DNA from: Udeniomyces pyricola
Taxonomy: Eukaryota > Basidiomycota > Tremellomycetes > Cystofilobasidiales > Mrakiaceae
Length of the DNA stretch: 64,000 nt
Assembly (NCBI GenBank): GCA_039545295.1
Contig: BCIK01000015.1
Span: 372,001 to 436,000 of the forward strand
Direction of reading: 5' to 3'
Numbering within the stretch: the stretch's first letter is position 1; each line of letters begins with the position of its first letter. This document shows positions 10,982 to 22,000 of the stretch, piece by piece. The position numbers and the translations under genes are program-made. The notes under the pieces were generated by a model. The model ran no database searches. It worked only from the letters and a program-made list of their open reading frames with translations, and was not told where the DNA came from.

Positions 10982-12779
10982 TCATCTTCGGTTCTTCAAG
11001 CAATAATCCTGCGGATAGACTGAAGGGGATTCACATGCATTCGAAAACATCTCGTCAGTTTGATATTCTGTCTGGCAGATCACAAGCGAAGGTGGAGAAA
11101 GACAGAAGCGTGTTCTGACCCATGAACTGACTTTTTTGTCCTTCTTCTCGGAATCCGAGTGCTTGATCCACTCGACCTCCGTTCGGTAGCCACCCATCAA
11201 CTGCTCGTCCTCCCTAAATCCAAGGATGGACGTCTTGAAGTGCTTACCAATCATGGTGATACGCTTCAAGAGGTCATCCTTCGCATCCTCGATATCTGGG
11301 CCAGGCGTGTAACGCGTCCAGATGGCGAGTCGATAAAAGTTGAGACGCGTCGAGAGGATGACACCGGTGATCAGGTCGGCCATCGGCTCGTGATGCTCTG
11401 GCTTCTCAGATTCAGAAATGGGTCGAAGGGGAGTCTCAAACGTCTCTCCGACAGCGGCAAGGATCTGCGAAGAAGACAAGAAGTCGCACATGAGGAAGGG
11501 TCGGTGAAGAAGAGAGGTGAAGAAGACAGGCATGTCTCTGTCAGCGACGCGGTCAGGTTCGAGATGGTTACACAGGCCGGAATGAACGTACCGTGTTTAG
11601 CCACATGGTATCGATGTTCTGACGGTATCGGTCCTTGGGGATCTGGATCGACCACTTTCCACCATCCTTGTTAGCTGCGTCCTCCCAAGCGGGGATGATG
11701 CTCTCCTGTGTTTCGGCAGAGAGCGAAGCGATATTGTGTCAACATCGTGTCTTGCGCAAGGTACCGTTTCTTCGCATAGTCTGGAAAGTCAAGAGCGAAC
11801 CTTGAAGAGGTAGTAGTTTGCCTTAGCAGGGAGCTGTGATGGGGGGACGACATTGTTGTAGAGGCTGGAGAAAGATAGAGATGGCAAACGAGATAACGTA
11901 ATTGGGTTAGCAACGGTCCATGAAATCATCTGACTCTCGGGAATTCAATCTACCCAAAGCGAAAGCCGTAGCATGGACAAGATCTCGTGCGAGAATAGGT
12001 TAGAGATGGCGATGAAGACCAAGGACGCACCCCCAGAATTCCTCGATGCTATTGAACGAGACGACCGGGCGAACATTGTCCATCCATCCTCCCGAGGCAG
12101 CAGGGTTAGCTCCGTTGGTAGTCTACAGCTGGGATGAATGGGTCGTGTCCGACAAAAAAGAAATTGGAAGCAACAAGACGTCAACGTCCGTCAAGTGCAA
12201 GCCAAAGACGACCAGCGTGTCGTGTCGTTGAGAGGTAACACAGGAAGTCGACGCATTTGACGTACGGACACGGGTTTGGAAAGGGCTGCGGTCTGGGTAG
12301 ACTCGTACCAGAGCGTCCAAGGCGAGTAGAGGGGATGCTGATGCAGGTTATAAAGTAGACGTTGCATGAATGTTAGCCTCGGGACTGGACCAACATACCA
12401 GAGATTCTACCGAGACAAACCCAAAGAGGATCGTCGGCCCCGACAGATGAGGAAGAGGAAGGGGTGGAATGCGAGGAGGGGAGAGAGGAAAGGGCGGAAT
12501 CCAAGGGACCAGGGAAAAGGGAGAGCAAAGGCACTATGTGGGAATGATTCTCCTCACCTTGACGTTGAAGTCAGTCTGGTCGTGAAAGACAGTCTTGATG
12601 TCGCCGTTAGCAGCGCTGCCACCACCTAGGGGCTCATCGGGAACGATGTTGGCCGACTCAAGTGACTGGGTGAGGGCCTCGTTGGCGGCCTTGATGGACG
12701 CGTCGGGCATAGCGACCGAGGCGAGCGCGCTGGAGTCTGGAATCGAGGCCTGCTCGGGGGTCGGATCGGAAGCGGACAT
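10982..12779 (-). CDS. Translation initiation factor eIF4E (cap-binding protein)
   Basis: This binds the m7G cap of cytoplasmic mRNA and recruits eIF4G. Exons (complement): 12558-12779, 12266-12337, 12031-12122, 11801-11864, 11592-11705, 11132-11464 and 10982-11071, giving 328 residues if the last join is right. An acidic/Ala-rich N-terminus precedes the core: HPLYSPWTLWYESTQ (first cap-region Trp), VVSFNSIEEFWG + LYNNVVPPSQLP (eIF4G contact), then the cap-stacking Trp-Glu in IIPAWEDAANKDGGKW, DRYRQNIDTMWLNT and ILAAVGETF. The core ends in the usual HSDSEKKDKK. The last exon is uncertain: a 60-nt intron (11072-11131) is a multiple of three, so the frame stays open whether or not it is removed. 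The tail predicted either way is not family-typical. The gene is divergent to the Rrm4-like gene, with 825 bases between the start codons. Confidence 0.93.
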
Positions 12780-13604
12780 GGTAGGGAAATGGACTATGGA
12801 TTGATGGAGAGGAAGACACAAGATTAGGCCAGTTGAGATTGTTGAGAGGAGCGATACGTTTATGCATGCGAGAGAGCGAGAGAGATCAGATCTCAGACGC
12901 GCAAACGTCGCGAGAGCGCGCCAATTGACGCCGCAGACTAGTCGATCTGATTTCCCGATTGTCCCTACAATTACGTAACACGTGTACGCGCGGGATGTCA
13001 GGTGGGGGAATGGGTGATGCTTTGTTCTCATGGGTTCGTCAAAGACCCAGGATGGTTCGAGGAAGCTTGGCCACCAAAAGAAGCAGCAAAAAAGGGTAGA
13101 AAAAAAGGAAACACGTGATTTCCTCTGATCGATCTGATCTACAGCTGGATTTATGATTGTGCAGGATCGTGTTGCGCATCAAATTGCATGTTGTATAGCA
13201 CAGCCGTCGCCGACGTTGGCCTGCAGCGATGGATTCGAAGAGGTCCCGGCGCCGCCACTCAGGAATTGCTCCAAACGATCACTTCATACGTACGATCACA
13301 AGCTTCCAGCCAGGCCCTCTCACCTCAAGTTTTTCTCCCCGTGATACCTGATCTACAGGTCAGTCACTCCTGCCTACCCCATCTCCCCTCTTGAGATAGT
13401 CAGCGAACTCTCATCCCTTCCTCTGCTGAGCGCGCAAGCTGCCAAAAGATCTTTCTTCGCTCTGCTCGTCCATTCCTCTCCCAATCCTCGCTACCGCAGT
13501 CAACGCACGGCCATCTCGATCCCATCTTAGTTGACGTTGCTGATCTGATCTTTCTCCACCTCGTCCTGTAATCCAACTACCCAAAGCCCTCCCGTTCCGT
13601 CGAC
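12780..13604. promoter_or_regulatory. Shared divergent promoter region eIF4E / Rrm4-like
   Basis: These 825 bases lie between two divergent start codons and must hold both promoters and 5' UTRs. No strong TATA box is seen. Short GATC-containing repeats are common (for example 12890-12960 and 13128-13142). Confidence 0.45.
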
Positions 13605-16600
13605 ATGCCGGCTCCCCATCCTTACCTGGTACGCCTGCGTTTGCGGGCGCGTCCTCGCGCTTGACCCCTTTGTTCCGCTAATCACATCCAGTCTTCTCGT
13701 CATTCTGACCTCTCCTTCAACCTATCTCACTTTCGTGCATGACAGACCCAACCTCTGCTCTACGTTCACGATCTTCCTCTAGATTTAACCGATGCAGACA
13801 TCGCCGAGTTGCTCAAGGAATGCCTTCCAGTCCGACTTCACATCAACCGAGATGAGGTCAACTCTGAGAATGGAACGTGTTCAGGCGAGTGCTTTCCTGA
13901 ACGATTGATACTCTCTCTCGTCACCGATCGCATTCTGCGCCGTGGTCCGGATGTGGTAACTAGGATATGGGTTACTGACTGTGTCCTATACCGGGCTATT
14001 TTGACTCGGCTACAGGCTCAATCGAGTTCCGAAACCTTTCGCGAGGTTCGTTTCTGGACGCGACGCGTTCACGTGCTGGATATCCGTTGACTACACATGT
14101 CTTTGCAGGCTCATGCCCATAGTCCGAGCTTGAACTAATTCCCAACGTTTTCTTCCGTCGATATTTCCAACATTTTCTTGCGTCGATATTCTCAACATTT
14201 TCTTCTGTCAACATGCCTATACAACCTGCCCTACCAGCCGAGAAAGCCTTGACGACGTTGACTTCTGTCCTTCCCCTGTCGCCATACGCACCTCCCGAGT
14301 CGGCAACCCCCATGCCTGCGTCGACAGACTCGCTCCCTCGACTGCTGCATGGGTTCTCCGAGGACACGACTTTGGGCGAGATGTGGGAGGTCCTTCAGCC
14401 CAGGTCCTGCAGAAAGATTGAACTCATGGAGCAAGGTCAGTTGACATCACCGCCTGAAGCGTAGCCTACCTACAAATGATCTCTGACTGGTTCGGCTACA
14501 TGCTCCTCCTTCTGCTTCAGCGCCCGGTGAGCCTATCCGAGCTCTCGTGGAGTTTTGGTTTGAGGATGATGCCAGGCAACTGGAGGCCTTCCCCGTAAGT
14601 CTGGTGATCACGTGGTTCCATGACGCACAGATCTGCCCTACACAGGATTGCTAACTTACTTCATTCCTGATCATACTCAGCCTCGTACTGCTGGCGGACG
14701 ACACATGTCAGTTTCATTTTGCCCTTCGGTCATATCATGCCTCTGTCCTCTATCTGACAGTTTCACGATATGTTTACACGCGCCACAGATCGATCATCAC
14801 CTATAACCCCTCTCGGCGTCGCCACGTTTCTGTACCTCGTTCTACACCGGAGCCTCAGGAGAACCAGGAAATTGAGGGGCATACAGCGCTGTCCAAATCG
14901 GCTCGACAACGCCATAGGCGGAAGGCCAAGCAGCGTGAGGCGGCCGAGTTGGAGACGAGCGATTTCCAAACAAGCGACTTCCAGGGATCTGACTCGCAAG
15001 ACTCCAGTCTTCAGCGTTCTCTACCGCCCCACATGACGCATCTCTCTAAACCGACTCTGGGCGCCGAAGTTTCTGGATGGGACACTGGAAACTCTGGATG
15101 GGGAGCTGAAACGTCTGAACAAGACGCGGGTAACTCGGGATGGGGCTCTGAGACAGCTGGGCAAGAGAAGAAGAAGAAGAAGAAAAAGGAGAGATCGGGT
15201 TGGGTCGCTCAGGAAGAGCCTGAAGAACGTGAGGCGGTGTCATCGTCTGCTGGACACGACCTTCCCCGTAAGCATTCCTATATCGTTCCGCTTAGCCTTG
15301 TTTTATTTTTCGCTCTCGTGGATAGTCATAAAGATACGAAGACTGACAGTCATCCATATAGCGCACCTGCAACCACCTCCGATGCAAACCTCGAATTCGT
15401 CTGGCCAGACGGAGCCTGATCCTCGCAAGGTCTATGTCGGTGTGAGTATTTTGTTTGATCCTAACGATGGCTGTGTATACATTGCCACATCAATCATGTC
15501 TGACTCGGTATACCCGAAACGCTTCCATGCCCCACTTCTGTCCTGTCCTTTGCCTGTACCCAGAACCTTGACCCATCGATCACATCCAACGACCTCTTTG
15601 AGCACTTCCGGAACCAAGTCCGATGCCTCAAGGCTGAGGTCGAGTCGGGCAAGGGCTTCGGTTTCGTCTGGTTCCACACAGCCATGCAAGCTCAGTCCTC
15701 TATCGGACCCTTGAATGGTCAGAAGCTCGGGACTAAGAAGATTGTCGTCCAGTCGGAGATGCCCACGTCGGACGGCCGAGCTGCGGTGCCGAAGCCGGAT
15801 CGAGTGGCCTCGATCGAGACAAGTAAAGCGAGCAGGGCTCGTCAAGAAGGAGAGGTCGAGGAGAAGACGAGTGGAGATGGCGGATGGGGTCAGGAGAAAT
15901 CCAGTGGAGACGGATGGGGCGAGGAAAACACTCTTGAAGTACGTATGCCACTTCGTCTTCTCAAGCATTTTTTTTTTTCTCTTTCTCTTTCAAACGTGTT
16001 GAAACTGAGGCTCACGCTGCATCTGCATCCGATGTTGTAGACGATCCAGGCATTGGATACTCTCAAGCTTCAGTCGCCTTCAGCCGCTGGTGTTCCCGCC
16101 GACCTTCCCTCACCCGCCTCCGTCACGCCGTCAAAGGTGCCTCCCGCCTCGAACTCTGAAAGGGATCGGCTCTTTGCTGCGATCAGTCCTCTCGTCACTC
16201 CTCCCAACGACTCACTCGCTGGCCGTATCACCACCATGATCTTGACCCTCAAAAAATCCGAGCGTGCCCTCTGCCTCTTCAACAAGGATTTCCTGGCCGG
16301 CCGGGTTGCCGAGGCAAGTGACGTCTTCGCCGCCATGGGCGATGACAGCGAGGAGGAAGATGATGCCCACCACATCAGCTCGAACGGCTCAACCTCTGCC
16401 GCGACTATCCAACTTGGACAACCTTTGACCCCCGTGGTCTCCCAGCCGTCTTCCTCTTCGGCCTCCCTGCAGCCGCAGCGCAAATCACTCGGCGAGATTG
16501 CGGCGATGACCATCAAGCATGCTCTTCTTTACCTGCGCACTCATGGCGATTCGGTCGATGGCCTGGAGCCCGTTGATCAGGCTAAAGCGGCGGAGATGGA

Positions 16601-17110
16601 CGCGTTCCTTACCAAGTCAGTTCTTTTCTTTTTCTTCTTCTTTGAGCGGGACTAGCTGAGCCGTTTGAGCTGCGACGAGACAAAGTCTGATGATGGGAGT
16701 TGGCCGCGATGCCTTTCTTCTTTGCTTGTCCATCCAGGATTGCATCTCATAGCATGGTCGATCAAAAGCAGGCTCTCGGCCAAAAAGTCTACACACTCAT
16801 CAAGAAGTGGACTTTGCCCCGCCCCGTCAAAGTCGTACGTCCCTATCATATAAAAAAAAAAGACATATAAAAAAATACTCTACTCAGTCAAACTTGGCCT
16901 TGAAACCGGGCAGACGACACGTTTGATTGACGTGCTTTTTTTGGTTTTCTTTTTCCTTCTTTTTTTCTTCTGTTGACGTTATAGTCTCCTGTACTCATCC
17001 ATCTCCTGGATCACGAACATTTTAGCTCTCTCGGCCATTTGACGGCCGAGTACCCTTCGGCCCTGAGAGAAAAAGTCATCCTCGTCGGCGACAGTCTGGC
17101 GGCGGCGTAA
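13605..17110 (+). CDS. Rrm4-like RNA-binding protein (three RRMs, two MLLE domains)
   Basis: In Ustilago, Rrm4 carries mRNAs on endosomes along microtubules; a similar role is inferred here. Exons: 13605-13628, 13746-13884, 14016-14045, 14238-14435, 14521-14594, 14681-14706, 14789-15267, 15362-15441, 15564-15938, 16041-16615, 16738-16834 and 16985-17110 (740 residues, all phases consistent). RRM1 runs QPLLYVHDLPLDLTDADI to SGSIEFRNLSRAEKALTTL, RRM2 from LPRLLHGFSEDTTLGEMWEVL to ALVEFWFEDDARQLEAF. A linker has GW repeats and a Lys tract. RRM3 has clear RNP motifs, KVYVGNL and GKGFGFVWF. The C-terminus holds two MLLE-like domains: LAGRITTMILTLKKSERALCL, and ALGQKVYTLIKKW to LTAEYPSALREKVILV. 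Intron 2 starts with GC rather than GT. U. maydis Rrm4 has a similar order. Confidence 0.8.
14141..14214 (+). repeat. Three tandem copies of a 25-bp unit inside an intron
   Basis: Three adjacent units begin at 14141, 14166 and 14191 and share the core CAACRTTTTCTTNYGTC. They lie just upstream of the acceptor (14237) of intron 3 of the Rrm4-like gene. The units are pyrimidine-rich and each contains a YTNAC-like element (TCCAAC, CTCAAC), so they may multiply branch points or the polypyrimidine tract. Confidence 0.7.
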
Positions 17111-17326
17111 TCGATCGATTGAACGATCGCATTATATAGGCATATAATCGATCGTACAGGTTTTTTTTTTCTTCTGAATCTCTTTTCCCTTCTTTTTGAT
17201 CAATCCAAAAAATTCTAGAACTCCGAATATCTAGTTCGATTCCCCCCCCCCTTCCTCATACCTTCTCTGCTTTTTTCCTCTTCTTCTTTTTTTTTCTTTT
17301 TTTTCTTTTCTTTTCTTTTCTTTTCT

Positions 17327-17370
<44 letters not shown>

Positions 17371-18260
17371 CCTTTTTTCAATTAATACTCTAGCTAGCTT
17401 TCCTTTTATTGCCTCCCTCCCCTCCTCTTCACCTTTCGTGGTGTACGTGTGTCTCTTGGTAGCTGTAATGAAGATGTGTTCGCCAAACGATTCTAAAGAG
17501 CATGGCAAGAAATGGCAGCCAGGCCACCAAGGGCTTCATAAACGCTTAATAGACGCCGAACAAGGTTGAGAGAAAGGTTTGGACAAAAGGCTGGTCCCAA
17601 GGCTTGGTTCAAGGTTGGACCAAGGTTTTTGGGTTTTTCGAGATCGTTTTTTTGGACAAGCTTGTGGGGGGTCAAGCGTTAGTCAAAAAGCATTTGGTTC
17701 AAGTCATTGGTCAAGCCTTCCCTCCACCCAGCGTTTGGGATAAAGCTGAAAAGAGGCTCCCATGAGCGTTGTTGGTACTTGCTTGGCCATGGAAGTCGAC
17801 GAGACCGTACATACGTAACGGGTTTGGAGGTCATTGTTGCATGTCATACAACACTCGAGCGTGTACGAATGATGTTGGTGTCTATGCCAAGGATGATATT
17901 TGAAACCGGTTTTCGATATTGTGGTCTCTTCTTATGATGAATCACTTGGAGCCTCCTGAGGTTCGACCTCGGATCAACGTCTTGCACGAAAATCGCATCC
18001 GGATCTCTTGGGGAGTTGGGCTTTTTTTCTTTTTTGTATCAGGAGTGAGTGAGAACACGTTTGGATAGGATTCAATGAAACCAAGTCGCCAGAACAGAGT
18101 AGCCGATAGCAAGATGAAAGAGCATGTATAAGGAGAACCAAGAAAGAAAGAAAAAAAAGATGAAAACACGACCTAGAGAGAGAGATATCAAGAGCAGAGC
18201 AAAGAGGTCGTCAGTTCAATGGCTCTTGTTGATTCACGCTCGAGGAAGCTTTTTGACGGT

Positions 18261-18290
18261 GTGTGTATGTGTGTGTGTGTGTGTTGTGTG
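18261..18290 (+). repeat. GT dinucleotide microsatellite
   Basis: An interrupted run of GT/TGTG repeats lies in non-coding DNA between the Rrm4-like gene and RCC1. Confidence 0.7.
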
Positions 18291-18792
18291 TGTGAGGTAG
18301 GTTGAGGGATGTGTGTCGATATGGGTCGCGTCAGATACCGTTGTTGTTCGTCTTTCATTACACAGTAGGTTATGAAGCTACTAGTTGCAGATAGTGTGAA
18401 TACATTTCTGTCATCATCGCGAGGTCGGAAGAGGAAGGGAGGGCGGAGAGAGAGAGTTTGTGTGTAGGTTGGGGGAAAGATGGGATCCAACAAGGAAGAA
18501 GAATCAGAGACGATACTGACGAGGTGAAACGAGCAAAGACAAGGAAGAAGGAAGGGGGGGGGGAGCAAAGGAGAAAAAGAAAAGGCGTGGAGGATGATGA
18601 TGATGGATGATGGGCGAGAAGAAGAAGAAGAAGAAGCAATGGAAAAGAAACAGAATCAGACGAAAGATACCTCTTTCCAAACCTGCGTTGGTTGACACTT
18701 CAAACCCGTCGTCGTCAAGGCGAGCAGCCCCATCTCTGAGTGGGTGGATGGATGAGTGTCAACGTTGGACTAGTCTCTCTCGCCACACAACA

Positions 18793-18826
<34 letters not shown>
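18793..18826 (+). repeat. (CAGC)n tetranucleotide array before RCC1
   Basis: Eight CAGC/AGCC units end about 113 bases upstream of the RCC1 ATG. A similar array precedes the EST1/SMG6-like gene at 38753-38790. Confidence 0.75.
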
Positions 18827-18938
18827 AGCCAGAACCATCCCCTTCGCCTCTCTCCCCCTTGTGCCTCTCCCCTCCCGCCCTCTCTCGTCAACGCTTCCAC
18901 CTCCTCCTCCCCTTGCTCTATCCAATTCTTCACTCATC

Positions 18939-19062
18939 ATGCCTCCCCGCAGTACGTCATTGCCTTTTCAAACCTTCCTTCTCTCATCACATAGACCCAC
19001 TAATCTCAATCCCCAATATAAAACAAACAAAAAAACGCGTCTCTGTTTCTTCCTTCTCTTCC

Positions 19063-19096
<34 letters not shown>

Positions 19097-22000
19097 GCCT
19101 GACTGACTGACGATCCCACCTCTTCCATCCCATCCAGCCCCTCTTTCTCAACTCGCCAAGCCACCGTCCAGGCCACATCGTCCCCTTTGATTTCGAGCGC
19201 ATCTTTCCTCTCTTGTTGACTGGTCGTTGTCGTCGTCTATCAAGTAGCTATCAACTGGACTTCCCCTCCCCCTTCTTCCTACATCTTCCTCCCCCCCCCC
19301 CCCCTCCCTTCCCCCCGAAACAGAATCCGAAGCCTCCAAGCCTACATCCAAGCCCGCCTCCTCCGCCGCGCCTGCCCGTCGCTCCGCTCGACAATCCCTC
19401 GCTGCTCCCCCTCTGGATTCGCCCCCCAAACCCACCAAGAAACCACGCGTCTCCGCCGCCGCCGCCGCATCTAAACCCCCTTCGGCGGCTGCTACCAAGA
19501 AAGCCCAGGCGGCTGCTGCTGCTGCTGCTGCCAAGGTCCTGCAGGAGCAGGACGACGACGATGAGGAGTTGACGGATCAAGAGGAACTCGAGACCAAAGC
19601 CAAAGAGGCCGCCGCCGCCACCGCCGCTGCTACGCTCGCGGGTAACAAGCGGAAGCGACCGTCTCTGGGTCGTGGCAGGCCGAGAAAGAGTGACGTTTTA
19701 GCTGGCAAGAAGAAGGATACGGGTAGGACGGGATTGAACCCGTTGCCGTTGCCTCCTCGTAAGTTCCACCCAGGGATCGAGGTCTTGAAAAGGGCGTGTG
19801 TGTGGCTTGTTCTCTTCCTCACACGTCCGAGCAGTTGGATCAAGTCGGAGGTCAACGCGAAAGGGGACAGAAGGGAGAGGGGGGGGGGGGGTTATTCGCG
19901 TTGTCGTTGGGGATGCTATGGCTTGGTGGGCGTACAAGGGCATAGACGACACGATAGCTTCCATCTTGATCTCTTGTCAGGCACATATGGGGTCCCATGC
20001 ATATATGGATGGAGATCAGGTTGTTGGGGGGGGGGGGGGGCGTTGAAAAGCTCGCGACCCCCTTTCGCGTACGGATGGATACCTTTCCCCTTCGTCCTTC
20101 GTTGTTTCACGCCTCTCCCATCCATCCCGGGGTGCCTGAGACCATCCCCGTTGTCCTCAACATCATCTCACACCTAACTTGGAGCTAATATGGACGCGAC
20201 GCTGTGGTTCTCTTGAACGGTTCTCGCTCACACACCCACATCTCTGCTCCATCCCCTCCCCCCAAACAAAAAAAAAACTGACACACTATTCATTTTCGGA
20301 TGCTTCGCTCGTCCTGATTCACCAACGCGTCAAACAGTTCCCTCGAACCCTCCTCGGACCATGTTCATCTTTGGAACGGGAGACATGAACGCTCTCGGCC
20401 TCGGCCCGGACGAGTTGGGCGAGATCAACCGACCGAGGTTACACAAATGTTCGTTTAACTTTTTTTTGTCTGACTTGACGGCCTGGATCATGATTGGGTT
20501 CCATCATCTCCGTGAGACAGGCTTGTAGGGATATTCCGACTCACCATACGTCTTTTGATCCCTCGGATGGCCTTTCCATCTGCGTCACACAGGGTTCGAA
20601 GCCAGCATCAAAGAGGGTAAATTTGGGGGCGTCGGTAAGGGTATCGAAGAGGCCGTCGCGGGTGGTATGCACTCGCTCGTCATTGATGAAGCTGGCAAGG
20701 TACGGTGTCGTCATCCTTGCTTTTCTGTCTCTCGCTTAGAATTTGTTGGGGAGGTGTGCATGGGGGACAAGCTACTGTGCGTTCGGGAACAGGATGCTGA
20801 TGCTTTACGCGAGGGCTTTCCTCATGTATATGTCATTTCTCTTTCCTTCTGCTTCTTCTTCTTCCTGTCGTTTTGTTCTCTATTTTTTTTCTTTCTGTTT
20901 TGCTCCATTTCTCTAGGTTTGGTCATGGGGTATCAACGATAACGCCTCTCTCGGTCGTCAAACTTCCAACATCCAAGACCCCAACGCCGAACCGGGGACC
21001 TTCCTCGAAGCCGAGGAGCTCGAGACCTGGCCCATGGTCGTCGACGGCCTCGTTAGTGAGGAGTTCAGGGCCGTCAAAGCGGCGGCGGGCGATAGTATCA
21101 GTGTCGTTGTGGGAGAGGAAGGAGATGTTCGGGCATGGGGATCTTTCAGGGTGAGTAAGGTCGGGAAGGGCAAAGAGGATGAAGAAAAAAAGAAAAAGAA
21201 GAAAAAAAGAACCCCCTTCCCTCCTCCTTTACGAGTTTCACATGTCACCGGTCATCTCGATACTGGTTTGCTGACATTTGGCTCTTCCGTACACTGTCTA
21301 TCTCCATATGTTTTTTTTTTCGTGCACATAGTCCGCTGAAGGTCTCCTCGGCTTCAACGGTGAACCGGGCGCGCCAAAATTCCAATTCACCCCGATCCCC
21401 CTCCCTGCCATTTCGCACCTTCGTTTCTCTTCCGTCACCTGCGGAACTGACCACGTCATCGCGCTCACCACTGATGGAACCGTCTACGTCTGGGGTAATG
21501 GTCAACAGAACCAACTCGGTCGACGGATCATCGAGCGACGGAAGCTCAACGGCCTTCGACCGGAACGACTCGCGTTGAGGAACATCGTCCTCATCGGCGC
21601 GGGCAGTTATCATTCGTTCGCCGTCGATAAAGCAGGCAAGGTTTATGCTTGGGGTTTGAACTCGCTCGGTCAAGCGGGTGTGAGTTCGGAGAGGGGAGGG
21701 GATGAGGATATCATTCAAGTCCCGACGATCGTTGACGCATTGGATCCTTCCTTGCACGACGGAGCGAAAGTCGTCGAAATCTCGGGGGGAGAACATCATA
21801 CGTTGTTTTTGTTGGATAACGGAGAGGTTTGGGGTTGTGGAAGGTGCGATGGTGCTCAATTGGGGTTGGGAGAACAGCATCCGGCTATGATTGAGTTGAA
21901 GGAGAGAACGGATGAGGCGAGGGCGAAAGCGATCGAGAAGACCGGGTTGGGCGCTGAAGGATCGGGAACGAACGCTCCTGCTGTCGACGAGTGTGTTCCG

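Larger units (their letters stand above)
17111..18938. other. Long intergenic region Rrm4-like / RCC1
   Basis: This holds the Rrm4-like 3' UTR and the RCC1 promoter. From 17160 to 17400 it is almost pure pyrimidine, with a T homopolymer of about 31 bases (17340-17370). From 17560 to 17720 there are imperfect repeats around GGTTCAAGGTTGGACC. GT-rich and T-rich low complexity follows (18258-18290), with an AGCC array near the RCC1 start. No gene can be supported. Confidence 0.5.

Noticed and set aside
17947..17985. tRNA-like T-arm (GAGGTTCGACCTC)
   Set aside because: The stem and loop register do not fit a tRNA T-arm, and no A-box, anticodon arm or acceptor stem can be placed upstream.
18188..18698. 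Minus-strand Leu/Ser/Pro frames before RCC1
   Set aside because: They translate simple GA/GT-rich sequence in the RCC1 promoter and are not protein-like.
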